Assembly (NCBI GenBank): GCA_039602395.1
Contig: JBCNJP010000007.1
Location: 122,484,957 to 122,548,956 of the forward strand
DNA length: 64,000 nucleotides
From: Deinandra increscens subsp. villosa
Taxonomy: Eukaryota > Streptophyta > Magnoliopsida > Asterales > Asteraceae
Direction: 5' to 3'
Position 1 is the first letter of the stretch; each line of letters begins with the position of its first letter. The notes under the pieces are model-generated. The model saw only the letters and a program-made list of their open reading frames with translations. It was not told the DNA's origin and ran no database searches. Made by a program: the position numbers and the translations under genes. This document shows, in pieces, positions 1-12,169 of the stretch.

Positions 1-130
1 AAACTATGGGTGTGACTAACAAATAGAACAAATTGAGCATGAAACTTACACTATAAAGCAAAACTTTACATAAACTATGGGTGTGACTAACAAATAGAAC
101 AAACTACTGAGCATGAAAATTACACCATGC
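1..130. repeat. Two direct copies of a ~60-bp unit, 71-bp spacing
   Basis: The unit beginning AAACTATGGGTGTGACTAAC occurs at 1 and again at 72, followed in both by nearly the same text up to a GAGCATGAAA block. The left copy is cut by the window edge, so more copies may lie outside. It sits in what I infer to be the leader intron of a second RraA-like gene. Confidence 0.8.
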
Positions 131-1300
131 AACAAAGTACATTGCATTTGTTAAGGCCAGTAACGCTTAAAAACCACTACTTTCAACAATTTTTGATCCT
201 GTTTATATTTATGTAAGAAAAACAAATATATAATCTTGAGTTTAATTTCAGCAAATCTATTTAATAATATAAGCATATGTTACTATGATTATTTTAAATG
301 AAATACACTGTTTAAACTGTGAATCCAAAGTAATAAACTTAAATCTCTAGATAAAGCAAAAATCCTTTCAAAATCACATAACTTATTTTTCCTTACTGGT
401 ATAAACAATATAGCTTCAAGCCTTCAAAGGTCAAGATTTAGTAAAAATAACAAACTGGTAATCAAAGCATAAATGATCAAAGAAACAATTTGAAAAGTAT
501 GTTTGATGAGCTAGGTTATATCTTCCTACATATAAACACTATGAAAGTAATAAGTAATAAGAATGGATAACACTTAGATATCACTATTAGTAAAGTATAA
601 AACCCAACCAATAGAGCATAAAATCATAAAGATATTACAACACAGTGGATTAAAAAGATAACATAAATAAGATGCATTAGTGAAACCTTAGCATAAACAT
701 CACCAATGAAACAACCTAAACACCTAATATGTATGTATTCAGTGATGAGTGACGAGGTGAGGGCCAAGAACCAGTGAACTACTCAACAATTGTTTTGAAT
801 CACAACTCCAGAAGATTCTAAATCTGTTTATCCCTAAATCATAACAGTGCAACCAAATCGTCTGATGAACATATTACGAGATCGGAGGAAGGTGAAATAA
901 ACGAAATCAGCTAATTAACATCACAGAGAACATGAATTCGACCTGATAATTACACGATTGATGCGGACACAGTTCAAGGGCTCAATCACGGATTCGTATG
1001 GATAGAATAATTACTTGAATAATAGAGAGAGTAAACTAAACACACCTTAGATGGAGAATGAAACCAAAGAAATCACATCAGATCACATCACAGATCTTCT
1101 CCGATTATATCATGAAAAGTAAGAAAGAATGATTCGAGGAGTGTAACTACAAAGGTTCAATTGTAGAATTTAGCCCTAACCAGTTGCTGGAATTTCATTG
1201 TTTATATGTGGTTAAAGTTCTTTTTACCAGATATTGACTCTTTTTGTCCCCTCTCATGTAGATAAATTACACAATTGGCCCCGCCTCCATTTGTCTATTG
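1..1300 (-). other. Leader, first intron and promoter of an inferred second RraA-like gene; coding part off-window to the left
   Basis: Read on the minus strand, about 750-1290 closely matches the region upstream of the RraA-like gene (about 4440-5030). Both have a short leader ending CTAAG, then a GTGTGTTTA donor (copy here at 1045, the other at 4805), then the same intron start with its CTCTCTCTAT run and GCCCTTGAACTGTGT block. In the complete gene the intron is about 1.28 kb long and ends just before the ATG. The copy here has only about 1.05 kb of intron before the window edge, so its coding exon should lie just outside. The duplication is visible in the sequence; that the missing exon exists is inference. 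Confidence 0.65.
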
Positions 1301-1416
1301 ACTCTTTTGGTCCCCTCTCATGTGGATTGTGGTGTAAACGACCCCATGTTTACCACGTTGTGTTGTACAGATTATTAAACGAAAGAAAATGAGAACAACT
1401 TTGTTAAAGATTATAT

Positions 1417-1738
1417 GGGTGCGTTTTGTTGTGGAAAACGTTTTCTAGTTTCCATTTTCATTTTTTAGAAAATGAAATGGGTTTTCATCTCTAGAAAACA
1501 CGTGGAAATTTTGAAAACTATGGGTTTTCCATTTTCCAAAATAGAAATCTGGAAAACGAAAAATGGAAAGAAAAAAAAAATGTTTTCCAATTTTAGTTAA
1601 AAGTTAGAAAACACCATTTTCTGTTTTCCTGTAAATTTTTTATAAGAAACTACAATTTGAACGCGTTTTCTGTTTTCCATGTTTTCTTAGAAAACAGAAA
1701 TGGAAAACAGGGTGTGTTTTCCACAACCAAACGCACCA
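1417..1738. mobile_element. MITE, 322 bp, 23-bp terminal inverted repeats
   Basis: The left end starts GGGTGCGTTTTGTTGTGG and the reverse complement of the right end starts TGGTGCGTTTGGTTGTGG; about 21 of 23 terminal bases pair. TATAT flanks both sides (1412-1416 and 1739-1743). The interior is a run of imperfect GAAAAC/GTTTTC repeats that can fold on itself. There is no ORF, so it is non-autonomous. The superfamily is not certain; the end resembles common hAT-like MITEs. Confidence 0.7.
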
Positions 1739-1873
1739 TATATGTTTTCGGGTTGAAAGTAAGGAAGAAAATTGTAATTTTATAATAAATGCTTATGTTT
1801 AGATATAAGGTGTTATAATAAGTTAAGTAAAATATGGTTGTAGCTTAATGGTAAGTGATAATTTTTTTTTAGA

Positions 1874-2190
1874 GTAAATTGCTATTTTCATCCATGTGGT
1901 TTGCTCATAATTGTCAATTCAGTCTAATAGTTTACAGTAAATTGCTATTTTCATCCATGTGGTTTGCTCACAATCGTAACCGTTGATTCTCGTGTTGGAG
2001 GGTTGTTACAGATAAAATTATTTTCATGTGACTCCTTAACATGTTTGTTGTGTGTAAATCACTTAGTGACCAGAGGGGACCTCGGTTTCTGTCAATTTTT
2101 TACTCAGAAGTGTTGAGTATACGTGTAATTCGTCAACAAATTTTATATGTATTGAGTCAGTGTTCACTTGAAAAATTTTATATGTATTAA
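1874..2190. repeat. Short direct repeats (63-bp and 35-bp periods)
   Basis: A 34-bp string starting GTAAATTGCTATTTTCATCC is identical at 1874-1907 and 1937-1970. A second pair, AAATTTTATATGTATT, lies at 2138-2153 and 2173-2188. From 1744 to 3010 I see no gene, only these repeats and AT-rich sequence. Confidence 0.75.
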
Positions 2191-3013
2191 GTTGGTGTCC
2201 ACTCAATATTTTTGTGTGTTTAGTCGGTCCCCCATTCAATAAACTTTGTGTAATTTATAAAAAAGAATATTAAGATAAGAGTCCTATTTTAAGTTGTATT
2301 AAAGTAAAGAAGCCATAAAAATATAGGATTTAAAGATGAGGTCCTGCATAATCATAAATATTTTAGCTCTTTTGTTTGTTACAAAACATATAGTTTTTCA
2401 TTGTAAGAACGCTCATTTGAATTAATGAAGAAAAATTAAGTATTTATAGTTTTTATTGTATGATCTGACCCGAATGGGATTGCCAATCCGAACATATACC
2501 TCGAATTCTCGAAAGAGAGGGTCATGTGACTTTCAGTTCCCTCTCTATAATTTTTCAAACTCCGTCACTGTTTGCTCTTGGTTAGATTGAAGATATCTAT
2601 TGAGGTTATTCCCCTGTTCATTATTGCGATAGAAATTTACCTCCACATTGGCATCATAGGTGAGGCTCAAAGCCATGGCCCTTTTTATTTTTTTCACTTT
2701 TTAAATATCTAATTTTATCAATGTGTCATATATGTCATACAATATAAATAAACTGGTCTTGTTAATATATAGCAATGTTAAACCATTTTGCAGTTTCGAC
2801 CCATTACTTATTACTTGGCCGATTATGACTATGTTTATCTCTAATAATCAAACACGCAGACCAAATCTCATGTGTTCCCTTGACAACAGTTTAAGCTGTC
2901 TTTTAGGTATTCTCACAAGTCAAGAATGTCTAGTACACAAATGTTGACATGTTTATAGAAGAAATTTCGGCAAATAAAGATCTATAACGCCTTACCTAGA
3001 GGAAAGATGATGC

Positions 3014-3514
3014 TCAAACTGCCAATTCTGAATTAGAGATCAGTATCCCGTCTGTATCCGCATAGAGATAATCACCATCCAAGATTCTAGTCCCAGCAAG
3101 TGTAACAGGAACATGTTTCTCCCCAATTCCTTTCTTGTTAGCCTTCACCGGATGAGAAGCAAGTGCTCGAACCCCGATGTCACAGCTGTTGATCTCATCA
3201 ACATCTCTTATGCACCCGTTGACCACAATACCCGCCCACCCGTTATTCTGAGCTTGCACTACGGGATTGCCACCAAGTATGGCGCACCGCATGCTTCCAC
3301 CACCATCAACCACCAGGACCCGCCCGTTGCCTTTCTCCTCGAGAAATTCCCGCACCAAAACGTTGTCTTCAAAAACTTTGAGGGTGACAACTGGGCCTGA
3401 GAACACTTGGCGCCTACCGTATATCTGGAAGACCGGCTGGAGGGCACGCAGTTCACCGCTTACAAGGAGTTGTGGATTTGCATCACAAACTTCAGCAGTG
3501 GTAACCAAAGCCAT
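3014..3514 (-). CDS. RraA-like protein (putative 4-hydroxy-4-methyl-2-oxoglutarate aldolase family)
   Basis: This 166-residue single coding exon matches the plant RraA-like family almost end to end. Family landmarks are the MALVTTAEVCDANPQL start, VVDGGGSMRCAILGG in the middle and GWAGIVVNGCIRDVDEI, which carries the Arg-Asp pair of the class II HMG-aldolase/RraA active site. Relatives are annotated as divalent-metal aldolases or as regulators of ribonuclease activity; the true substrate in plants is unclear. The start is the ATG at 3514. The frame stays open 8 codons further, but those lie in an intron: TTGCAG ends at 3523 and a matching donor lies at 4805, giving a leader intron of about 1.28 kb and a first exon from 4806 upward. 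A second copy of that leader lies near 1 kb, so the gene is probably tandemly duplicated. Confidence 0.93.
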   Translation of the reverse strand: MALVTTAEVCDANPQLLVSGELRALQPVFQIYGRRQVFSGPVVTLKVFEDNVLVREFLEEKGNGRVLVVDGGGSMRCAILGGNPVVQAQNNGWAGIVVNGCIRDVDEINSCDIGVRALASHPVKANKKGIGEKHVPVTLAGTRILDGDYLYADTDGILISNSELAV

Positions 3515-3522
3515 AGTGTTTT

Positions 3523-4805
3523 CTGCAATAAATGTCACATTTATTTTTAGTTTGTTTAATTATTTGGAATCAGAATATCAAATGGTTACTCTTACTCACT
3601 ACAGTTGGCAAGATGAGCTGGTTGGATTTTTTTTGGCTGAAGTCAAAACAGGTAATCTGTGGCACGGGTCAAAAACAGGCTGGGTCGGGTTAGCTAGGAA
3701 ACAGTTCTTTAGAACTTGTTTGTGTACAAAACACATCTTTTAGAACTTTTTTGCATACAAAACATTTCTTTTAGAGCTTTTTCGTATGCATTATCGTTGT
3801 GTTCTTGATTTTTTTTAAGAAAGAAAGGAAAGTGAAGGAAACAGGACAAAAAATATCGAGTTGTCGAGTTTTCTATGGTAAGGAAGATGATGGATGAGGA
3901 GGAAAAACTTAGGAGAAAAGGAAGAAAAAGCCAGGAAACACTTTAAAATCTCATGATGAATACTAATTATTTGTGAATCAAGGACATGACTATAAAACTA
4001 CTAACATTCCTTCCTTCTTTTCTTTACATTTAAAACTCGAGAACGCAGCGTAAAAATAGACATTAGGAGACTTTCAACTGGTTTGACATGTTTCTTCTTC
4101 TTTTTTTTTTCTTTTGTTATTTTTCTGTTTGACAGTATGAGATAAAAAACAAATTGAGTTTACCCATCATAAGTAAAAGAGATAAAGCCAAGCAACAAAG
4201 ACTACATGATGGACTTAATTCACCCCAAGTAGAGCTTCAAGATATACAGATCATATTACAAACAGAATGATGTCATTTGAAAATTTTAAGTAAAGAATTC
4301 CAATTCAACTTGCAGGTTGACCTAAAATCCACGACTTCTAGACAAAACTTATCTGCAAATAACAACTTGAAAGAACGAAATCGGACTCGTTCAGAGAACT
4401 TCTAAAGGAATAATTTACAAATACCCTCTTTTACTCTCTAAATCAACCTCAGATTCATGAATCATGATTCAATCGTCAAAGATCAAGCTATTTAAACAAA
4501 CTCCTTTTAACGAAAAATCACACAGCTGACGTCCGATTCATGAATCACGATTCATCATTTTCTGAATCGATCTGTTTATTCCTTATTCCTAAATCATAAT
4601 AGTGCTACTAAATGATCAAATGAACATATTCCGAGATCGGAAGAAGGTGAGGTAAACGAAATCAGCTAATTAACATCACATAACGTGTATTACATTTGAT
4701 CAATTACACGAAGATATACACAATTGATACGAACACAGTTCAAGGGCTCAATCGCAGATTTGTATGGATAGAATAATTACTTGAAGATAGAGAGAGTAAA
4801 CACAC
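3523..4805 (-). other. 5'-UTR intron of the RraA-like gene
   Basis: Read on the minus strand it starts CTAAG/GTGTGTTTAC and ends TATTGCAG/AAAACACTATGG. It contains oligo-pyrimidine tracts and a near-repeat around 3706-3790 (ACAAAACA..TCTTTTAGA units). There is no ORF of substance. Its donor-proximal 350 bp are duplicated near 700-1045. Confidence 0.7.
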
Positions 4806-5030
4806 CTTAGATTGACAATGAAACAAAGGAATAGATCGTAACTTCAGATCTTAGATCTTCTTCCCCAATTATAGAAAGAAAAGTAAGAGTGACTTTAAGA
4901 TGTTTTATTATCACAGGTTCATAGGATTTTGGACCGACATTTGGCTGTCAAGATCATCATTATTATTCTCCAAAAAGGGTAAATTACACAATTTGTCCCC
5001 CCTCCATTTTCCCATAGACACTTATCGTCC

Positions 5031-8000
5031 CTACAATTACACTTTTCCTTTTTTTTTAAACAGTCATTAAAAATATATATATTAACAAACTATCAATGGT
5101 GGTAGATAAGAGTTTACACCCAAAGTAACAAAGACCACAATAGAACGCTCAAATCACTTTTCCTTCAATTCTCGATGTCAAGACTATCCACACCGCAAGC
5201 CTGAGTGCCAATGGCCTAGTCACCATGGGCACGCTCCATTGATCACCCCATCCATCCCACCTCGCCCTTCCCTATGTGTGACCACTTGTGGCATCTTTTC
5301 ATCTCATACACCAATATTTAGTTATAGGCTACATGTAGGAATGAGATATAGTGCAGAAAGTGAATACAAAGTCCGCCAAAGTATGAGGGGACTAATTGCA
5401 TGTTAGTCAAGATTGAAGGGTTCTTTATGTAAATTTGTAAGATAGTTTGTTGATACTTACGCTGAGTGTAATGGGCGTGATGGGACAACGATGGTGCCTC
5501 CATAGCGCACCAACACCGCCCCCGGGGCACTATGAGGTAAAAGTGTGATTCATTCGCCATATTTATGGCGCCCTATCCATTTTTCTAACTCAATCCACAC
5601 TGGCCCACACCATAGATTCAAGATTTAAAAAGAAAACGAAATTGAAAGTCTGATCAATAAAGAGATAATCATTTAAGTGCTCATCTTATTTTTCTCAATC
5701 CTTTTGTTCTTAAACTCATTTTGTGTTAGATTAATTATGTATTTACATTCACAGTCGGTATCAGGGTCATGTTGGTTCAATCTCAAAAGAAGGCGATCTA
5801 ATTCGATTGATGATTGAAGGTCCAAGGATAGTTTTGACTGCGAAGTTCGAACTCGGAAAATTTCATAGAAAAAATTATTTATAGAAGTTGAAGATGAGAG
5901 CGATGTTGGATTATCAAGGTTTGATCGACGCTCTAAAAGTGAAATACGGCTCGAGACACAATCACAGAAAAGGAGACGAAAGATATGATGAAGACGACTA
6001 ATAACTCTGTAATCTTGAGCCAAGGTGATCATGTGTTGAGAGAAGCCTTAAAAGAAACTATAAACACTGGCGTATAGACAAAATTAGAAGACCTATACAT
6101 GACTAAGTCTCTTAAGTTATGGCAATAGGCTGCATCTCAAGTATAACTAGCGGTATGATCCCCTAAGTGTTGTGGAAGGGATCATCATGTATTCATGTTA
6201 AACCTGCTATATATCGTAGATACACACATAACTAATGGAATATGATACATCCACATCTTAAACATGATTTATACAAACATAAGACACTATGAAACTTAGA
6301 AATAAAGAGATGAGATATAGAAAGAAAAGGAAAAAATATGCTTAACACGTTTTAAAAAAATGGAGCTTCAAGATACAAACCCGAGTTGAATCAGAGCAAC
6401 ATTAAGCAAAAATTTATAACCAAATGAAACTCAACACGACTACATATTAAATAAAATTTATATCGTAATGTATATGTCACACCCCGGTTTCTAGGCTGGA
6501 GCGTGATGTCAGATTGTATTGTATCATATGCGAATATCACTACCAAAGTCTTAATGGGCAGATTACAGTTTACAACACAAGATATAACAAAGTAAAAACC
6601 GAATCTTAGGTTCACCACTACCCCGAGTGGATTTAATACAAGTACAGTCTTAGTACAAATAAAATACAGCACGTTTAAGATCAATAAACAAATAACAAGT
6701 CTTCTCCTTAAAACCCAACCGCAACCACCAGCTCTCAAAATATTCATTTCCCTGAAATACACACTTAAAAATATGAGCACAAAGCCCGTGAGACCAACAA
6801 TATCTTAAAAATATTAGAAAACATGTATGCCAATAAACCATCAGACACAATCATATTAAAAAATTGATTCTTATACACATCTTAAGCACTTATCAATAAA
6901 CAAATTTCTCCTAATCAAGCATGTATTCTTTACATAATATGGATCCATAAAAAATATTTTTGTTAAACATGAAAAAATCAGTAATAAGAAGTTAACCGGT
7001 CCAACAAACAAGGTTATTATCTAGGATACATTTATAATAATAGTAACTTTCTTAATCGTGGCGTTCTTAGTCAATAAGTGTGTAAATCAATCCCAGCATC
7101 TTAGTATTATGGGAGAAGTCTTAGTTGGTACCACATGCTATAATCAGCAAGTCTCCGTGAAGGGTTTGAAGGCAACAATGATCATCGTGCGTGAGTGCGG
7201 GTCTTAACCTGTTAACCAAACAAGTTTCCCGACTTAACGAATGACATATTCAACGGGGCAAACATTCAAAGTGTCATATTAACACATTTTAAAAATATCA
7301 GTATACATCTTCTGAGGTCAGAGTATCCTTTGACATAAAAGTTGACCAAAATGTTCATTATCTTCAAAATTACAAATCTAGCCAGAACAATGAAACCATC
7401 AATGCAGACCCTTCCAACCTTATAGTCTATAAATAGTCCGCTTTGACCAGGAGAACAAACTGCTGACTTTTCAGCCAAGCGAACCATTTGCATCTCGAAA
7501 AATGAAATTCCTAGCAATCCACTTCAACAAGTGCAGAAATGTTAGAATTCTTGGTTGCGGACCGTCTCAAATAAATAACCCAGACGGTCCGCTTCAATCA
7601 TGAAGCCAAAAAATGCAATTTTCTTAGTTTTCTGTTTTGGGTCCAAATGCGTGTTGTTCGTTCTTAAATCTTAAAAATATCCAAATGTGGTTTATTAACA
7701 TGTATCTTAGTGTTTGAAAAACTCAGCTTAGACCACATTTGATGCACAAACTTATAGACCTGGAAACTTAAATTTCTTGTCAAATAGCTCAACATAGCTT
7801 TTCTTGGGTGTGAGTTGGCTACTAAGATGACTTAAACCTCTGTCCAGTAATCCCGAATAGAGTCAATCTTCATTGCATGCAACCATCTATTCATGAGACA
7901 CCATTTTCAAGCACCAAACCATAAAACAGGTAAAAAGTGAATGCATGTATGACCTAACCTCTTTACAAACGATTCTTGGCCTCTAGGGTGCTTCAATTCT

Positions 8001-8400
8001 TACACCCTCAGTTCTTTAGCCTCGGACCTGCAACAGGTTGTGTAAACATTAAACTTCATATCTTTGAAGAAAAGTTCATGAAATGCATTACTTTAGGCTT
8101 AGATGCTCACCTAACTCGCTTGAGAGTTTAATTACCTTCACACATATTTAAAAATTACATAACATATATAATTTTTGTTTATAATTCTAGGCCTTTCGAA
8201 AATCGAGCCCCTAGACGAGACTTTATTCCGTCTAGGCCTCGGGACGTCCCTGATAAAAATAAGGGACTTATATATAATGTAATAGAAATAGTACGATAAT
8301 TTGTGGTTTATATGTGGTATAATATTGTGATTAAATAATTTTCTCTTTAATTCAAATATAATATTATTACCCTATATATACAAACATCAACTTCATTGTA
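5031..8400. other. Intergenic, no supported gene
   Basis: This stretch is AT-rich with only short, uninformative ORFs. Around 6478 the string TGTCACACCCCGG begins a passage, ending near 8250 in CGTCTAGGCCTCGGGACGTCCCTGA, that has the feel of an LTR (TG start, 1.7 kb). I cannot find TSDs, a second LTR or internal domains, so I make no retrotransposon call. Confidence 0.4.
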
Positions 8401-8791
8401 CCAACTTTTAAACACAGAGTACAATCTATACAGCATGTGTTACAAGCTTATAAACTTTTAGGGTACAAGTTGTCTTTGCCTGTTGAATTGATCTGATCTA
8501 CAAATGTCCTCTAAATCTTATATGATATCTCATCTCTCTCTACACATCTTTCCTCTTTCTACTCTCTCTGGGTGAAGATCATCCGACGTGCTCTCTGCCC
8601 AGTTATGGTGGGTTTTGTGTTGGCGTTTGGCTATACTTGATGGTTCATTCTCCCATCTTCATAGCACTCCCGCCGTTGCCATAACACTCTCGCCATCGCC
8701 GGTGTTGGTAAGTACTCATATCGGTTTGAGTGCTCTGTGCTCTTGGGATTTTCTGGGTTTTCGGCGGTTTATTTTCTGTCGTTAACAACAG

Positions 8792-9690
8792 TGGCGGCGG
8801 AGATCGTTCAGATCTGTTTTGATTGTTGCCCTGGCGGCGGAGATCGTTCAGATCTGTTTTGATTGTTGCCCTGGCGGCGTTGCTCCGGTAACGTTGAGCA
8901 GCGACGGTGTGCATCTAGGGTTTTTGTTTTCCGTTTTCGTTGCTCCGGTAATGTTGAGTAGCGACGGTGGTTGTTGAGGTAACGTTGCCTTGGTAAGCCG
9001 AATCTCAGATCGGATTTCGGTTGGGTTTTTTGTTTTCTATTTTCGTTGCTCCGGTGACTTTGAGATGCGACGCTGGGTGTTGAGGCTACTGCCTTGGTGT
9101 ATTCTCTTGGGTTTGTCTTTCATGAAAATGAAACAACAGTTTTGTTGGGTCTGGGTTTCAAAATTAGTAATTTTTTGGGGACTGTTATGGTGGTTTTTAG
9201 CTGCACCCTACTGTTGCTCAAAGGTTGATGTTCAGAATTGTCTGTGATGATCTTCGGATCTGAGTATATTCTACATGTTGGATGTTCTTGATGGTTTCTA
9301 TGAGGTGATGTTAAAACTTTTCTTAGCCTATGTTGTTGCGAACGAAATACTTGATGAAACCTTTAGCCTTGCTGATTATTTGTTGGTTCAAAGTTGATTG
9401 AAATCTAATTTACTTGATGGTGTTTAAATGTTCTTGATGGTTTATATGATCAGGCTGTGATGAAATCTTTCTGAGCCTATGTTGTGATTATTTCTTGGTT
9501 CAAGGTTGATTGGAATCTTATTTACTTGATGGTGTTTAGATGTTCTTGATGGTTTATATCAGGCTGTGATGAAATCTTTCTGAGCCTATGTTGTGATTAT
9601 TTGCTGCTTCAAAGTTAGTTGGGATCCTATTTACTTGATGTCGTTTTGATGTTATTGATGGTTTTATATTAGCCTGTGATGAAGGTAAGA
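8792..9690. repeat. Tandem repeats (40-bp unit; ~60-bp and ~112-bp units)
   Basis: A 40-bp unit starting TGGCGGCGGAGATCGTTCAG occurs at 8792 and 8832, with a third partial copy at 8872. Next come copies of GTTGCTCCGGTAAYGTTGAG at about 8879, 8939 and 9044. From about 9415 to 9690 a unit of about 112 bp holding TTCTTGATGGTTTATAT and AGGCTGTGATGAAATC recurs. The preceding 8520-8570 is CT-rich like a plant leader, so the block may derive from gene flanking DNA, but no coding frame survives. Confidence 0.6.
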
Positions 9691-10755
9691 TGAAGTGATT
9701 GGCAATTTTGAATTTGAAAGTTGGTTCAAAGTTTCTTGAAGGCCGAGGATCGTACACTTTCAAATGCCCGACTTCAATTTGAGGGTTGTATGCATGTTAG
9801 TGTTGCAATTTTTAAAACTGCTAAGTATTTTTAAAGCTATAACAATTTGTTTGATAATAATATTTTGTTCGTGATAAATCTGACTTTACTCATTGACGAC
9901 TCACTGTCAATTTTTTGAGCATGGAATGTGTAGATTTCTGTTTGGCGCCCACCTTATTCCACAACAGAAAGATCACCAGCGACGAGGATGATAAATAATA
10001 TGAAAGGAACACGATGGGTGTTGGTTCTGCACTCAACTCACAACTGCCATATTACACTATTACAGTATTAGAGAGGTTTTCAGGTTTGAATATAATTTTC
10101 TTAAACTTATGCCAATGAAATTCTCCCTGTAGCATTATATTCATATGTTTTTTTGTGTGTCTCTATTGTTCTTTTGCATTTCACCAATGTTAATTAATAG
10201 CTTTGCATCATTATTTTGTTTTTGCATTACCAGACTTTAGCGAGCCAGGTAGTTTTTACTCATTTAGTTCACCTTGGGATTTCCATTCTACACTTCAATT
10301 ATTTGACTATCACACCAATCAGTATTTGGTATACAATAGCATTTTTCGTCTCTGACTGGATTATTTCCAGAGATCACTCACTTACTTACCTACTTTTTTA
10401 CTCATTTATTAAATTTTAAGTTAGATTTTTGTGTTAATTGATATGTATGTTAAATTGCATTCATCTTGAACAAATGGATATTACCGTACAAATAAATAGG
10501 CTTTCGTGAATGTAGCCAAGCATGTAATACTTAGACCTTAATTAATTAGAGCATGTTCCAAATTGATTGATAGAGAATGATATTTTTTGTTCACATTTTT
10601 TTTAATTTTTTTAGCTCATAGTGAGTCTTGGATTTCTCAAAAGGGAATATATCTTAGAGAGCTTTATCAAAAAACTATCATACTCAGCTATATTAATGGA
10701 AATGTCGTTGAAGGTTAAAGACGGCTTTTATCTAAACATTTTGCTCATCGATTGA

Positions 10756-10812
10756 CAAATCGAGTTTTTTAAAGGGTCCGTCTCCGCTGCGAAGCGCGGG
10801 TCGCCCAACTTG
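10756..10812 (+). mobile_element. Possible degenerate Helitron 3' end
   Basis: A GC-rich hairpin, CCGCTGCGAAGCGCGG, lies about 10 bp before CAACTTGT. Helitron 3' ends have a GC-rich hairpin shortly before CTRR followed by T; here CTTG would be one base off CTAG. No 5' end was located, so the extent is unknown. Confidence 0.35.
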
Positions 10813-11112
10813 TTATATTACATTACACTAATATACACTTTCCATTTACTATCCATCTATAGTGATTTCAGTAGTGTTCGGTTTTTTTTTTCTTCATGTT
10901 TAGTCTTTTAGTTTTGTTTTTCCTGCTTTGTCTTGTATAGACCCCCCCACCCCGCCCCACTTTTTTTAGTATGTTAAAGGCATTTTTTTTCTTTCTTTCA
11001 TAATGTTTGTTCGTTATACATTTTTTTATTTTCTGTAAGTAGCGTTATAGCAATTGAATTGTTTTATGTGTCTGCGTTATCCAGCAATAACACATGGGTT
11101 ACAAAATCTATC

Positions 11113-11451
11113 GGAAAATTGGATTTTAATAATCCAAGTTATTATCAATTGACCAATATTAATCCCAATTTCAAAATTGGCCTACATTAATCCCAATTAT
11201 TAAGGTGTTGGATTTCATTGGACCCCCGTTAAGTTTTCCTTAACTCCGTTAGTTTTTTGCTGACGTGGCAGCCACGTGGCTTTTATTAATCAGTGCCACG
11301 TCAGCAAAAAACTAACGGAGTTAAGAAAAACTTAACGGGGGTCCAATGAAATCCAATATCTTAATAATTGGGATTAATGTAGGCCAATTTTGAAATTGGG
11401 ATTAATATTGGCCAATTGATAATAACTTGGATTATTAAAATCCAATTTTCC
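11113..11451. mobile_element. Mutator-like fold-back MITE, 339 bp, 9-bp TSD
   Basis: The element is almost entirely two arms of about 150 bp in inverted orientation around a short loop near 11270-11300. It starts GGAAAATTGGATTTTAATAA and ends in the reverse complement, CCAATTTTCC. The same 9 bp, AAATCTATC, lies on both sides (11104-11112 and 11452-11460), the TSD length typical of Mutator-like elements. The arms differ at only a few positions (for example ATATCTT against AAGGTGT), so insertion looks recent. There is no ORF. Confidence 0.9.
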
Positions 11452-11479
11452 AAATCTATCATACATATACAATTCAACT

Positions 11480-11745
11480 CCCCCAGTCTCTCAATCTCTT
11501 ACAGGTAAAAACTAACAAGAAAACATTCGGTTCTTAATTGATTTTCTTAACTGATTTAGGTTATTGAATTTGTTCTTAGTTTGATGAAATTGGTTCTTAA
11601 TTGATAAGTTTGTTGAATTTGGTTCTTGAATGTTGATTGTGTTCTAAAATTTGATAAGTTTATTGATTTAGGTTTTGTTTGTAACTAATTTGGTTCTTAA
11701 ATTGTTAAATGTTAATGATTTGTGAAATTGTGAATTAGATATAAT
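11480..11745 (+). other. Leader-plus-intron module also found inside the hAT element at 37.8 kb
   Basis: A CT-rich leader ends TCTCTTACAG/GTAAAAAC, like a first exon and donor. The following 200 bp align well with 38200-38360, sharing TGATGAAATTGGTTCTTAAT, a GATTTRGG block and GTTAAATGTTRATG followed by a GTGAATTAG-type ending. No coding exon follows. It may be the 5' end of a transposon gene or a captured host leader. Confidence 0.55.
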
Positions 11746-12169
11746 GAATATTGGCTATGTTTTTTTTTAAAAACTGTAGCGTATATTCGTATTGTTATTG
11801 TGTGATCAACATTACCCAAACCGAACCGATTAAACATAAAATTCTGAAATTTAATTGTTATAATTCCAACCATAAAAACATTAACTCGTTAAAAAAAATC
11901 TTGAATCCGCATTGCTGGAATCATTCATTCACTTTTAAATCTAATTACATCTTATTACACACATTTATTACTTCATCATATTCGCATTAATTTTTCCTTC
12001 ATTTAATTATTATAATACATCTCCTTCTAATTTAATAAATATACAAAGGAAATTGAAGGTGAATAGTATTGATTTTGTTTCTTATAGATTGACCACATAT
12101 TTTGTGTTTCTTTACGTTTTTGGTCCCTCTTTTATTGTAAAATTTACAGCCAGCCCTTTTGCCATTGCT

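Noticed and set aside
2723..2947. 74-codon ORF on plus
   Set aside because: It begins at GTG rather than ATG, lies in low-complexity intergenic DNA and shows no domain.
3267..3743. 158-codon ORF on plus
   Set aside because: Antisense shadow of the RraA-like exon; the minus-strand frame is the conserved one.
6478..8250. Possible solo LTR (TGTCACACC start)
   Set aside because: No TSD, no second LTR, no internal domain; kept only as a note in the intergenic entry.
9554..9763. 69-codon minus ORF within the 9.4-9.7-kb repeats
   Set aside because: It runs through tandem repeat units and has no family resemblance.
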